Shown: positions 33,091 through 42,948 of the stretch, piece by piece
How the letters are laid out: the number at the start of each line of letters is the position of its first letter
Numbering within the stretch: the stretch's first letter is position 1
Assembly (NCBI RefSeq): GCF_001865575.2
Contig: NZ_CP017561.2
Location: 1,116,001-1,180,000 of the forward strand
DNA length: 64,000 bases
Direction of reading: 5' to 3'
Origin: Paraburkholderia sprentiae WSM5005
Lineage (GTDB): Bacteria; Pseudomonadota; Gammaproteobacteria; Burkholderiales; Burkholderiaceae
Notes under the pieces: generated by a model
Told to the model about the DNA's origin: nothing
Database searches by the model: none
What the model saw: the letters and a program-made list of their open reading frames with translations, nothing else
Program-made: the position numbers and the translations under genes

Positions 33091-35460
33091 ATGAAACCAG
33101 TTGTGTCGTTGTGTCTTTCGCTGACAGTCGCTGTCGGTGCGCTGTATACGGCCGGCTCCGGCGCCACGCCGCCAGTGTCTGCCTCCGGCAAGCCGGCGAA
33201 TGCGTCGGCCGCATCGAGCGCGCCCACCGTTGCGAGCGACGCCAACGCCAACGCCAACTACCTCGACAACGATGCCAGCCTGCCAACGCCCGCATCCGGG
33301 GCCAGCACATCGCGCGTTTCGTTCGCGGCGCTAGGCGCTTATCAGCCGCTTACGCTGCGGGGCCTCGAAGACGCGCGCGCCGTCAATCTCGGTGTGCGGC
33401 TCGACCGCGTGGTCACGGCCGCGCGCCTGCGCTTGCGCTACACGTACTCGCCCGCGCTCGTGTTCGCGATGTCGCATCTGAAGGTGTCGATCAACAACGA
33501 AGTGGTCGCGACCGTGCCGTTCGACCGCGATCACGCGGGCAAGCTCGTCACGCAGGACATCCCGCTCGATCCGCGGTTTCTGACCGACTACAACCAGATC
33601 GGCCTGCGCCTGATCGCGCATTACACGCTCGATCATTGCGAAGATCCTGAGAACTCGGCGCTGTGGGCCGACGTGAGCCCGTCGAGCGAGTTCATCATCG
33701 ACACCGCGCCGATCCGCCTACCCGACGATCTCGCGCTGCTGCCCGCGCCGTTCTTCGATCAGCGCGACGCGGCCCGGCTGCGCCTGCCGTTCGTGCTGCC
33801 GGCCGCTGCCGACAACGCGACGCTGCGTAGCGCGGGCGTGCTCGCCTCGTGGTTCGGCGCCCAGGCCGATTACCGGCAGGCGCGTTTTCCGGCGCTGTCG
33901 ACGTTGCCCACCGACTCGCACGCGGTAGTCGTCGCGCGCAGCGAGCAGTTGCCCGCCGGCCTGACGCTGCCGCCGATCAACGGCCCGATGCTGATCGTTG
34001 CCGACAATCCCGTCGCGCCCAACCGCAAGCTGCTGATCGTGACCGGCCGCAGCGCCGCCGAAGTCGACGAAGCGAGCACCGCGCTGGTGCTCGGCACGAC
34101 CGCGCTCGCGGGGCCTGCGGTGCGCATCACGCAGCTTGCCGCCGGTGCGCCGCGCAAGCCGTACGACGCGCCGCGCTGGCTGCCGATCGACCGGCCGGTC
34201 GCGTTCAAGGAGCTGATCGACGATCCGTCGCAACTGCAGGTGCGCGGCAGCGCGCCCGACGCGATCCGCCTGAACCTGCGGGTGCCCGCCGACCTGTACT
34301 CATGGAACGGCGCGGGCGTGCCGCTGCATCTCAAGTACCGTTATACGGCGCCGACCGTGCAGAACAATTCGGCGCTCGCGGTGCAGATCAACGACCAGCT
34401 CGTCAAGTCGTACCGGCTCGCACTCGCGACCGCCGACGACGCGCAGGGCCGCCTGCAACTACCGGTGCTGTCGAACAACGCCAACCGTTCGACGAGCGCG
34501 CTCGACATCCCGGCATTCCGCGTCGGCAGCTCGAACCAGTTGCAGCTTCGCTTCAATCTCGATTCGCAGAAGACCGGGCTATGCCAGAGCGTTGCCAGCA
34601 ACCCGGTGCAGGCCGCGGTCGATCCCGACTCGACGATCGACTTCTCGGACTTCGTCCACTTCGCGCAGATGCCGAACCTCGCGTTCTTCGCGAACAGCGG
34701 CTTTCCGTTCACGCGCTACGCGGACCTGTCGCAAACGGCCGTCGTGATTCCCGAGCATCCCGCGCCGCAGGAGCTCGAAAGCTTGCTGACGATGCTGGGG
34801 CACATGGGGCAGTGGACCGGCTATCCGGCGCTGCGCGTGCAGGTCGCGCGGCCGCGCGAGCTCGCGCAGTTAAGCGGCAAGGATCTGCTCGTGATCGGCG
34901 GCAACGGCTCGGCGCCGTGGCTTGCGCGCTGGCCGCACGCGCTGCCGCTCACGATCGGCGCTCAGACAGGCGCTCAGACCGGCGACCCCGATGCGCCGAG
35001 CCCGATCGCGCGCACCTCGTTCGCGATCGACGAGCAATGGCGCAGCGGCGCCCGGCGCGACGGTGCGCATCGGCCGGACGGCGGCGCGCGCATCGAACGC
35101 GACGGACCGCTCGCCGCGCTGATGGGCTTCGAATTGCCTGGCAGCCACGGACGCAGCGTCGTCGCATTGAGCGCCACCGATCCGCAGCAACTGTCGCAAC
35201 TGCTCGACATGCTCGAAAAGCCGGACCGCGTCGCGCAATTGCAGGGCGACGTCGCGTTGCTGCGCGATGGCAAGGTGGACAGCATGCGGGTCGGCGACAC
35301 CTACGTGGTCGGCTACGTGCCCTGGTATGCGCAGCTATGGAGCAAGGCGATCCAGCATCCGGTGATGCTCGGCGTGCTTGGCGCGTTCGCCGGCTTGATG
35401 CTGGCGATCGGCGCGTTCACCGCGTTGCAGGAACTGGCCGCGCGGCGCCGGGGAGTCTGA
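33091..35460 (+). CDS. bcsB: Cellulose synthase regulatory subunit BcsB
   Basis: A 789-residue periplasmic protein anchored by a C-terminal membrane helix (about residues 752-780, ending ELAARRRGV). An N-terminal signal peptide begins MKPVVSLCLSLTVAVGALYT. Family parts include FAALGAYQPLTLRGL and VPADLYSWNGAGVPLHLKYR in the carbohydrate-binding/flavodoxin-like modules. It forms the BcsA-BcsB synthase that guides glucan across the periplasm. The start is the ATG at 33091; the frame continues upstream to 32887 without signal-peptide character. First gene of the operon and, unusually, far from bcsA. Confidence 0.93.
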   Translation: MKPVVSLCLSLTVAVGALYTAGSGATPPVSASGKPANASAASSAPTVASDANANANYLDNDASLPTPASGASTSRVSFAALGAYQPLTLRGLEDARAVNLGVRLDRVVTAARLRLRYTYSPALVFAMSHLKVSINNEVVATVPFDRDHAGKLVTQDIPLDPRFLTDYNQIGLRLIAHYTLDHCEDPENSALWADVSPSSEFIIDTAPIRLPDDLALLPAPFFDQRDAARLRLPFVLPAAADNATLRSAGVLASWFGAQADYRQARFPALSTLPTDSHAVVVARSEQLPAGLTLPPINGPMLIVADNPVAPNRKLLIVTGRSAAEVDEASTALVLGTTALAGPAVRITQLAAGAPRKPYDAPRWLPIDRPVAFKELIDDPSQLQVRGSAPDAIRLNLRVPADLYSWNGAGVPLHLKYRYTAPTVQNNSALAVQINDQLVKSYRLALATADDAQGRLQLPVLSNNANRSTSALDIPAFRVGSSNQLQLRFNLDSQKTGLCQSVASNPVQAAVDPDSTIDFSDFVHFAQMPNLAFFANSGFPFTRYADLSQTAVVIPEHPAPQELESLLTMLGHMGQWTGYPALRVQVARPRELAQLSGKDLLVIGGNGSAPWLARWPHALPLTIGAQTGAQTGDPDAPSPIARTSFAIDEQWRSGARRDGAHRPDGGARIERDGPLAALMGFELPGSHGRSVVALSATDPQQLSQLLDMLEKPDRVAQLQGDVALLRDGKVDSMRVGDTYVVGYVPWYAQLWSKAIQHPVMLGVLGAFAGLMLAIGAFTALQELAARRRGV

Positions 35461-35463
35461 TCG

Positions 35464-36789
35464 ATGAGCCAGGAAAAGGGCGGGGCGCTGCTGCGAGCAG
35501 CGCGCGGCGGGGTGGCCGTGCGAGTCGATGCCGGCGCCGAGGCGAGCGTCGGCGGACGTGCCCGCTTGCGCGCGAAGTTCCGGGTCAAGCGCGTGCGAAC
35601 AGCAGCGGCGGCGCCAGCCGCGGTGCTTGCCACGATGCTGACGCTCGCGAGCTGTCACAACGCGTTCGCCGCGCAAGCGTTAGAGCCCGGCCGCGCCAGC
35701 GTCACCGCTTGCACCGCCGCGCCGTGGCCGCGCTGGCAGGACTTCAAGCGCGATTTCGTGTCCGCGGATGGCCGCGTGATCGACGTCGGCTCGCCCGACG
35801 AGCGCACGGTTTCCGAGGGGCAATCGTACGCATTGTTTTTCGCGCTGGTCGCGAACGACCGGGCAGCCTTCGATACGATCCTGCGCTGGACCGAGCAGCA
35901 TCTCGCGCAAGGCGACCTGACCGCGCGTCTGCCGGCATGGCTGTGGGGCCGCTCAGCCGACGGCAACTGGCAAGTGCTCGACGCGAATGCCTCGTCGGAT
36001 GCCGACCTGTGGATCGCCTATGCGCTGCTCGAAGCCGGCGACGCGTGGCGCGAGCGCAGCTACACGGCGCGCGGCGCGGTGCTCGCGCGGCGCGTGCTCG
36101 ACGAGGAAACGGCCAACGCGCCGGGGCTCGGACTGACCTTGCTGCCTGGCCCGGTCGGCTTTCATCCGGACGCGGGCGTGTGGCGCGTCAATCCAAGTTA
36201 CGCCCCGCCGCAGCTGCTGCGCGGCCTCGCCACGCGGCTGCCCGACGATCCGCGCTGGCCGCGTCTGCTCGCCAGCACCAGCCGCATGCTGATCGATACC
36301 GCACCACATGGCTTCGCGCCTGACTGGGCGTTGTACCGCGCGCACCGCGGCTTCGCACCCGATGCGCAGACCCACGCCGAGAGCGCCTACAACGCGATCC
36401 GCGTGTATCTGTGGGCCGGCATGCTCGACCGGCGCGATCCGCTCGCGCCGACGCTGCTCGCGCGGTTCGCGCCATTCGCAAGCTTCATCGCCGCACACGG
36501 TGCGCCGCCCGAAACAGTCGACACGACCAGCGGCCGTGCCGGCATCAACCTGGGTAACGCGGGCTTTTCAGCCGCGGCCGTGCCGTTTCTCGATGCGCGC
36601 GGTCAACGCGCGCTTGCCGATGCGCAGATCGCGCGGGTTGCAACGCTCGATCGCGAGACGGCCGCCGGCTATTACTCGAGCGTGCTGAGCCTGTTCGCGC
36701 TCGGTTGGCGCGAAGGCCGCTACCGCTTCGCGGCCGACGGCACCCTCGATCCGAACTGGAGCACATCGTGCCGCGCCGCGCCGCAGTAA
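35464..36789 (+). CDS. bcsZ: Periplasmic endo-1,4-beta-glucanase BcsZ (GH8)
   Basis: A 441-residue GH8 family cellulase. The catalytic-acid Glu is E118 in VSEGQSYALFFALV, the Asp-rich DANASSDADLWIAYALL carries a further catalytic-site acid, and NPSYAPPQLLRGLA matches BcsZ. A signal peptide is present (ATMLTLASCHNAFAAQ) behind a long, Arg-rich N-terminus of about 45 residues. A GTG at 35593 would give a normal n-region and may be the true start. It is the periplasmic cellulase needed for proper cellulose export. It begins four bases after bcsB and its end overlaps the start of bcsC. Confidence 0.93.
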   Translation: MSQEKGGALLRAARGGVAVRVDAGAEASVGGRARLRAKFRVKRVRTAAAAPAAVLATMLTLASCHNAFAAQALEPGRASVTACTAAPWPRWQDFKRDFVSADGRVIDVGSPDERTVSEGQSYALFFALVANDRAAFDTILRWTEQHLAQGDLTARLPAWLWGRSADGNWQVLDANASSDADLWIAYALLEAGDAWRERSYTARGAVLARRVLDEETANAPGLGLTLLPGPVGFHPDAGVWRVNPSYAPPQLLRGLATRLPDDPRWPRLLASTSRMLIDTAPHGFAPDWALYRAHRGFAPDAQTHAESAYNAIRVYLWAGMLDRRDPLAPTLLARFAPFASFIAAHGAPPETVDTTSGRAGINLGNAGFSAAAVPFLDARGQRALADAQIARVATLDRETAAGYYSSVLSLFALGWREGRYRFAADGTLDPNWSTSCRAAPQ

Positions 36790-39700
36790 CGCGCGCGGCG
36801 CGCCTTGGCGTGCTCGCGTGCGCGGGCGGCGCGGCGATCACGGGCTCCGCATACGGCAATACCGGGGAATCGGAAGCGCTGCATACGACGGTCGCGCGCA
36901 CGGCTGCCGTTGACCCAGTGGCGGCGAGCGCTGCGTCGCCAACCATTGCGCCATCGCCAAACCCCGTCGCGCAACGCCTGTTCGCGACCGCGCGCATGTG
37001 GTCGACCAAACATCGCGACGACCTCGCGTTGCAGGCGATCGACAAGGCGCTGCTCGCCGCGCCCGGCGATCCGTCCTTGCTTGCCGAGCAAATGCGCATC
37101 GAGTTGCGCCTCGGGCATGCGCAAGCCGCGCAAGCGACGCTCGCGCGCCTGCGCGCCCAAGCCCCGGGCAGCGCGGCGATCGAGCAGCTCGACGACGAGT
37201 TGCGCGTCGCCACGAACGGCCGCGAGGAATTTGCGACCGTGCGTCTGCTCGCGCGCAGCGGTCAGTCCAGCGAAGCGGCGCGGCGTTTGCGGCTATTGTT
37301 TCCGCACGGCGCGCCGTCGGGCTCGCTCGGCGCCGAGTACTACCAGATTCTCGCGGGCACGCCGGAGGGCCGCGAACAGGCGCTCGTCGCGCTGCATCGG
37401 CGTATCGCCGCCGATCCGTCGGACGTCGATGCGGCGCTCGTGCTCGCGAATTTGCTGAACACGCGCGGCGAGACCCGCGCGGAGGCCAACCGCATCGCGT
37501 GGAATCTGGCGACACGGCCCGACTCCGATCGCACCGCCTCGCTCGACACGTGGCGTCACGTGCTGCAATCGGCGGGCGCGGACCTCGCGTATCTGCCGGC
37601 GTTGCGCGCCTATCTGCAACTCGTGCCGGACGACACCGAATTCCGCGAGCGCGTCGCGACGCTCGAAGCGCGCCTCGACGCGCAACGGCAACTGGAACGC
37701 AACCCCGACTACATCGCGCAGCAGCGCGGTGTGCAGGCGCTCGCGCGCAACGATCTGGCGGCCGCCGAGCCGCTGCTCGCGCGCGCCGCGAGCGCGCGTC
37801 CCGACGATGCCGAAGCGGTGGGCGGTCTCGGCATCGCGCGCATGCGGGCGGGGCGGCATGACGAAGCGCACGCGCTGTTTCTGCGCGCGGCCGCGCTTGC
37901 GCCCGACAATCGCGCGAAATGGCAAAGCCTCGCGCGCACCGCGCAATTCTGGGGAGTGCTCGGGCAAGGCCGCGCGGCCGCCGCGGCGGGTCACGCGCAG
38001 GACGCCGAGCGGGCGGCGCGCGCGGCGCTCGCGATGGAGCCGGACAACGCGGACGCGAAGCTGATGCTCGCCGACGCGCTGCTCGCGCAGCACGATTGGC
38101 ATGCGGCTGAACCGCTGCTGCGCGACATGCTGAATTCGCGTGCGCCGAGCGTGGCGGCGCTGCGCAGCACGCAGACGTTGTTCGAGAACACCGGTCGCGC
38201 GGACCGGGTCGAGCCGTTGATCGACGCGTTGCAAAGCCGCTTCACCGCCGCCGACGATCGCCGCAGCCTCGCTCGTCTGCGTGCCGGTCTGCTCACCCAA
38301 CAGGCGGACCAGTTGCTCGCCGCCGGCGAGCGCGGTCCCGCTGCGCAGCGCTACGAAGCGGCGCTGCGCAGCGAGCCCGACTCGCCGTGGACGCGTTTCG
38401 CGCTCGCGCGTCTGTACCGCGATCTCGGCCTGCCGCAACTCGGCCGCAACGTGATGGACGACGGTCTCGCGCTCGCACCATCGCCCGAGATGCGCTACGC
38501 GAGCGCGCTGTATCGCAATTCGCTCGATGATCTGAGCGGCGCGCAAGCGGTGCTTGCGCTGATCCCGGAGCAAGACCGCACCGATGGCATGCGCGCGCTC
38601 GATCGCAATCTGCGCACGCAGCAGCGGCTGGCCGACGCGCGCGCTGCATTCGCGCGCGACGATCGCGCAAGCGCGGGCCGACAGCTCGACGAGGCGCGTG
38701 TGTTGGCCGGCGACGATCCGACTCTGCTCGCGTCGGTCGGCGCGCAGTGGATCGACGCGGGCGACCCTGCACGCGGTCTCGCGCTGCTGCGCGACTGGAT
38801 CGACGCGCATCCGCAACAGGCCGACGCGGACGTGCGGCTGCGCTACGGCGATCTGCTCGGCAGCGCGCGACGCGACGCGGAGCTGTCCGCATGGCTTCAG
38901 CAACTGCGTGACGATCCGCGGCTGAAACTGGACGCCGCGCAACGCGCGCGCCTGGAGGATCAGGCGCTGCGCGTCGCGCTGCGGCAAACCGACGATGCGA
39001 TCGATCATCAGGATTACGATGCGGCCCAGCAACGACTCGCGGCGGTGAGCCCGGCCGGTCGGCGCGACAAACGCTATGCGCTCGAACTCGCCGATCTGGA
39101 GCGGGTGCAGGGCCACTACGCGGCCGCGCGGGCGACCTTGGCGCCGCTGCTCGCCGCGCAGCCCAGCGATGCGGACGCGCAGCTTGCGCTCGCCCGCGTG
39201 CTGGAGCAGAGCGGCCAGCGCCGCGCCGCGCTGGGCGTCGTCCACGACGTGCTCGACAGCGCCGCGCCCGACGACGTCGACACCCGGCTCTCCGCCGCGC
39301 GCCGCCTCGCCGCGTTGAACCAGGCGCGCGATGCGCAGCAGATCACGGCGGCGCTGCGCGTCGCGTATCCGGCGCGGCCGGACGTCACGGTACAGAGCGG
39401 CCGCATCGCCGAAGACCTCGGGCAGTACGAGGATGCCGCCTCGCTGTTCCGTTTGTCGCGCGCTCAGGAACGCACGGCGGGCGTGACGGCGGGGCCCGCT
39501 GGCACTCCCGCGCAGGTCGCGCTCGACGATCTCGAACAGCGCCGCGATCCGTCGATCGAGACCGGCTGGCTGCCCGCGTATAAATCCGGCGATGCCGGCA
39601 TCTCGCAGCTGCGCGCCTGGCAGGTGCCGGTCTACGTGCAGATACCCTATCGCTACGACGGCCATTTCTTCGCGCACATCGACACCGTGCGTCTCGATGC

Positions 39701-40730
39701 GGGCACGCTCGACGTCAGCGACGCCAACGCGTCCACGCGCGACACCTTCGGCACTTTCGGTGCGGCCGACAAGCTCGGCACGGCGCTCGGCTTTTCGCCG
39801 CAGCAACTCGCCGCGCGGGCCGCGCTCTTGCGGGATCTGCATCAGCCGGCCACCGGCGTTGCGCTCGGCGCGGGCTACACGTCCGACGCGTGGCGCTTCG
39901 ACTTTGGCACGACGCCGCTCGGTTTCCCCGTGTCTTATCTCGTCGGCGGCGTGCGCTATCAGTTCGACGCGGGACCGGCGAGCTTTTCGCTCAGCGGCTC
40001 GCGCCGTCCGGAAACCGGCAGTCAGCTGTCTTATGCGGGCATGCATGATCCCGTGACCCGCAAGGTATGGGGTGGCGTGCGCCGCGACGGCATCGACCTG
40101 CATTCGTCGATCGATCTCGGCGCGACGAACCTGTTCGCCAATCTTGGCGCGGGCCAACTCACCGGGCGCAACGTCGCGAGTAATCAGGAACTCACGCTGC
40201 GCACCGGCTTCACGGTGCCTGTATATCGGCGCGCGAATGCGCTGGTGAGCACCGGCCTCATCGGCAACGTGTGGCACTACACGAACAACTTGCGCTTCTA
40301 TTCGTTCGGGCAGGGCGGCTACTACAGCCCGCAGCGCTATCTGTCGCTCGGTGTGCCGCTCGAATGGCTGGGACGGCGTGGCGCGCTGAAGTGGGATCTG
40401 AGCGCGACCGTCGGCGTGTCCAACTCGTACGAGAAGAGTTCGCCGTACTACCCGAACGGTCTGCCCCCCGTGCTCGCCGCGGCACCGGGGCTCGCGAGCC
40501 TCGTCAATGCCGGCAGTTCGACACGCGGCGTTGCGTTTTCGTATGGGCTCGCGGGCATCGTCGAATATCGCTGCGACCCGCATCTGGTGATCGGCGCTCA
40601 ACTGAGCATCGATCGTTCGCACGACTACGCACCAAGCACCGCCCTCGTCTATCTGCGCTACGCGTTCGATGCGCGCAGGCAGGACAACCGTCTGTCGCCA
40701 CAGCCGGTACGGCTTTATTCGAGCTATTGA
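36768..40730 (+). CDS. bcsC: Outer-membrane cellulose channel BcsC (TPR + beta-barrel)
   Basis: A 1320-residue exported protein. A signal peptide (about residues 1-30, LGVLACAGGAAITGSAYG) is followed by many TPR-like helical repeats up to about residue 900. The C-terminal BcsC barrel has GNVWHYTNNLRFYSFGQGGY, YSPQRYLSLGVPLEWLGRRG and the ending ALVYLRYAFDARRQ. The TPR part spans the periplasm and the barrel passes the glucan through the outer membrane. The GTG at 36768 is chosen as start; it overlaps bcsZ by 22 bases. The frame reaches back to 36705. Confidence 0.9.
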   Translation: MPRRAAVTRAARLGVLACAGGAAITGSAYGNTGESEALHTTVARTAAVDPVAASAASPTIAPSPNPVAQRLFATARMWSTKHRDDLALQAIDKALLAAPGDPSLLAEQMRIELRLGHAQAAQATLARLRAQAPGSAAIEQLDDELRVATNGREEFATVRLLARSGQSSEAARRLRLLFPHGAPSGSLGAEYYQILAGTPEGREQALVALHRRIAADPSDVDAALVLANLLNTRGETRAEANRIAWNLATRPDSDRTASLDTWRHVLQSAGADLAYLPALRAYLQLVPDDTEFRERVATLEARLDAQRQLERNPDYIAQQRGVQALARNDLAAAEPLLARAASARPDDAEAVGGLGIARMRAGRHDEAHALFLRAAALAPDNRAKWQSLARTAQFWGVLGQGRAAAAAGHAQDAERAARAALAMEPDNADAKLMLADALLAQHDWHAAEPLLRDMLNSRAPSVAALRSTQTLFENTGRADRVEPLIDALQSRFTAADDRRSLARLRAGLLTQQADQLLAAGERGPAAQRYEAALRSEPDSPWTRFALARLYRDLGLPQLGRNVMDDGLALAPSPEMRYASALYRNSLDDLSGAQAVLALIPEQDRTDGMRALDRNLRTQQRLADARAAFARDDRASAGRQLDEARVLAGDDPTLLASVGAQWIDAGDPARGLALLRDWIDAHPQQADADVRLRYGDLLGSARRDAELSAWLQQLRDDPRLKLDAAQRARLEDQALRVALRQTDDAIDHQDYDAAQQRLAAVSPAGRRDKRYALELADLERVQGHYAAARATLAPLLAAQPSDADAQLALARVLEQSGQRRAALGVVHDVLDSAAPDDVDTRLSAARRLAALNQARDAQQITAALRVAYPARPDVTVQSGRIAEDLGQYEDAASLFRLSRAQERTAGVTAGPAGTPAQVALDDLEQRRDPSIETGWLPAYKSGDAGISQLRAWQVPVYVQIPYRYDGHFFAHIDTVRLDAGTLDVSDANASTRDTFGTFGAADKLGTALGFSPQQLAARAALLRDLHQPATGVALGAGYTSDAWRFDFGTTPLGFPVSYLVGGVRYQFDAGPASFSLSGSRRPETGSQLSYAGMHDPVTRKVWGGVRRDGIDLHSSIDLGATNLFANLGAGQLTGRNVASNQELTLRTGFTVPVYRRANALVSTGLIGNVWHYTNNLRFYSFGQGGYYSPQRYLSLGVPLEWLGRRGALKWDLSATVGVSNSYEKSSPYYPNGLPPVLAAAPGLASLVNAGSSTRGVAFSYGLAGIVEYRCDPHLVIGAQLSIDRSHDYAPSTALVYLRYAFDARRQDNRLSPQPVRLYSSY

Positions 40731-40762
40731 ATGGCGATGCAACGAGATCGGGGACAGCAGAC

Positions 40763-42739
40763 GTGAACACCGTTTCGAATCCAGGCCAGGCGCGCGTGCG
40801 CGCATTCATGCGACGCTGGCTGCACGCATTCGCCGGCACCGCCGCGCCGCGACGCACGCAGCAGGTCGGCCATCTCGCGATCGACGCATTGCCCGACGAA
40901 TGGGCCGCGCTCGAAACCGGCAAGCTATACGCGATCTATGCGGCGCCGCGCACGCCGGGCGTCGACACGCCGGGCGTTGTGGCGCCTGCCGTCGACACAC
41001 TGATCTGGGAAAGCGCACGTGCCGCGCAAACGCGCGACGTCACGGTCGTGCTCGCGCGCGAGCGCGCGGACGTTGCCCAGCGTCTGCGCGAATTGGGCTT
41101 TAGCGCCGGCGCGCCGGCTACGGGCTGGCCGCGCAATCTGAACGTGCTCGCGATGCCGGCCGTCGCCGACGAGCAAGCGCGGGAGCCGCGCGCCGACAGC
41201 GCCGCGACGCACGGCAAACTGTTCGGCGGTCTGCGCGCGCTGAAGCGCTTCGGTTTTCGTGCTCGCTCGCTGTATTTCATCGAAGGCGCCGAGCGCTGGT
41301 TCGACTGGCACGATGCTGCCGCGCTCGCGCACGAAGGCAGCATGCTGGCGAACTGGTGCGCGGCGCGCCGTATCACGCTGGTGCTGCTGCTCGGCGTCGA
41401 TGGCGATGGCGATGGCGGCGCTTCACTCGATGCGCGCGACGCGCCCGCCGGCACCGTCGATGCGTCGCGCCGCAACGCGTTCCATGCGGCGTGCGCGGGC
41501 GTCGCGCGGATGGAGCGCACACACGGCGAGCTGCTGTGGCATGCGGACTTCTGGCGCGCCGATCGCACGCTCGTGACCGGCGAAGTCCGCTCGCTGCGCT
41601 TTACCGGTAGCGGCCGCCTGAGCGTCGCGCCCGATGCACCGACCGACGGTGCCGCGCGCGGCGATCGCCTGCTCGCGCGCGACGAACAGCGGGTGGTGGT
41701 GAGCCGCGCGGTGGTGCGAGGTCACGAGGCGTGGCTGCCGCCGCATTGGGAAGTGTGCGCCGATCAGGCCGCGGTATTGACCGCGTGCGCCCATGCACAG
41801 GCCGCGACCGTCGTGCTCGATTACGTGGGCGGTGCGCAGCTCGACGCGTTGTGCGCGACGATTCACGCGCTGCGCCGTCAGGCCGGGAGCGCGCTGAAGA
41901 TCGTCGTCGCCGAACGGGGGGAAGTGCTGCGGCATCAATATGAGTTGCTCGTGCTGACGCTCGGCGCGAACCTTGTGTTGGGCCGCGACCTGCCGTTCTC
42001 GCGGCTGCAGTCGCTGCTGCAGTCGTTGCAGGGGCAACTCCGTACGCGACCGGTCGCCGCCGACTATCGCAGCGCGTTGAGCGCCGCGTTGAGCGACGAC
42101 GTGCGCGGCTATCTGCCAGTCGGCGCGTTCTGCGAGCGCGTGCGCGTCGTGCTTGCACGCAGCGTGACGCTGCACTTGCCGCATGTGCTCGTGAAGCTGA
42201 CGCTGCTGCCGCAATGCGCGCACGTCGATGCGCTCAAGCACTGCGTGCCGCGCCGCGCGGGCGACGTGCTGAGCGTCGACGCAGCGCATCTGTACGTGTT
42301 TCTGTTCGCATGCCGGCTCGCCGATGCGGACGCCGCGCTGGCGCGAATCGTCGATGTGCCGGTCGAACGGATCGCCGATACCGTCGTGCATCTGGCGGAG
42401 CAGAGCATCGGCGCCGAACTCGACGCGCTTGACGCGGCCAACCGGCGCACGCGAATCGCGGACTACAGCGACATGTTTGCGGCGGTCGCGCGTGACGGTG
42501 CGCCTTTGCGCTCGCCGCTCGCGGCTTCGTCGGATGACGCAGCGCGCGAACCGGCGCAGGTGGCCGCCGTGCGATTGGCGCGAGTGGAACAGGCGTTGGT
42601 TCATGCGCGCGCTGAACTCGCAGTCGACGCCCCTGCGACGCAGCCACTGGCGTCCGGGCCACTACCATCCCACCCCCCGCGGGCGCGGCGTCACGCCGAA
42701 CCCAGCGCGATGCCGGTGCGCGCGAGGAGCATCGAATGA
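40763..42739 (+). CDS. bcsE: Cellulose biosynthesis protein BcsE (c-di-GMP-binding GIL domain)
   Basis: A 658-residue cytosolic protein starting at GTG 40763 behind GGGGACAG; an ATG at 40808 is a possible alternative. The C-terminal half is GIL-like: DYVGGAQLDALCATIHALRR, then KIVVAERGEVLRHQYELLVL and ANLVLGRDLPFSRLQSLLQS. Around residues 290-320, ARGDRLLARDEQRVVVSRAV holds Arg/Asp pairs that could form an RxxD-like c-di-GMP site. BcsE enhances cellulose synthesis and recruits BcsF/G. It overlaps the next gene by four bases. Assignment rests on GIL-like motifs and operon position. Confidence 0.85.
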   Translation: MNTVSNPGQARVRAFMRRWLHAFAGTAAPRRTQQVGHLAIDALPDEWAALETGKLYAIYAAPRTPGVDTPGVVAPAVDTLIWESARAAQTRDVTVVLARERADVAQRLRELGFSAGAPATGWPRNLNVLAMPAVADEQAREPRADSAATHGKLFGGLRALKRFGFRARSLYFIEGAERWFDWHDAAALAHEGSMLANWCAARRITLVLLLGVDGDGDGGASLDARDAPAGTVDASRRNAFHAACAGVARMERTHGELLWHADFWRADRTLVTGEVRSLRFTGSGRLSVAPDAPTDGAARGDRLLARDEQRVVVSRAVVRGHEAWLPPHWEVCADQAAVLTACAHAQAATVVLDYVGGAQLDALCATIHALRRQAGSALKIVVAERGEVLRHQYELLVLTLGANLVLGRDLPFSRLQSLLQSLQGQLRTRPVAADYRSALSAALSDDVRGYLPVGAFCERVRVVLARSVTLHLPHVLVKLTLLPQCAHVDALKHCVPRRAGDVLSVDAAHLYVFLFACRLADADAALARIVDVPVERIADTVVHLAEQSIGAELDALDAANRRTRIADYSDMFAAVARDGAPLRSPLAASSDDAAREPAQVAAVRLARVEQALVHARAELAVDAPATQPLASGPLPSHPPRARRHAEPSAMPVRARSIE

Positions 42740-42948
42740 TCGAACTGGTTCTCATGTGTTTCGTAGCCGGCATGGTCGTCGGGCTGCCGGTCTGGATCGT
42801 CTGGCAGCGCGTCGGCGCACGGCGCGGCCTCGCGGCGATGCGCGGCTTCAACCCGCGCGATGCGGTGCCGTGCGGCATCGAACCGGTCGCGCTGCGCGCG
42901 CGTCTGCTGCCCGCGCTCGACGACGCCCAGCACGAGGTGTCGCGATGA
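42736..42948 (+). CDS. bcsF: BcsF-type small membrane protein
   Basis: A 70-residue protein with one N-terminal membrane segment (ELVLMCFVAGMVVGLPVWIV), followed by a basic cytosolic tail. It lies between bcsE and bcsQ with four-base ATGA overlaps on both sides. E. coli BcsF is a similarly small single-span protein that links BcsE to BcsG. Sequence similarity of such short proteins is low, so the name follows from size, topology and position. Confidence 0.72.
   Translation: MIELVLMCFVAGMVVGLPVWIVWQRVGARRGLAAMRGFNPRDAVPCGIEPVALRARLLPALDDAQHEVSR

Noticed and set aside
34970..34985. Short tandem GCGCTCAGAC-like repeat in bcsB
   Set aside because: A two-copy in-frame repeat (GAQTGAQTG) in a coding region; ordinary slippage, no separate element.
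37293..40805. 1170-codon open frame opposite bcsC
   Set aside because: Antisense shadow; bcsC has a signal peptide and family domains.
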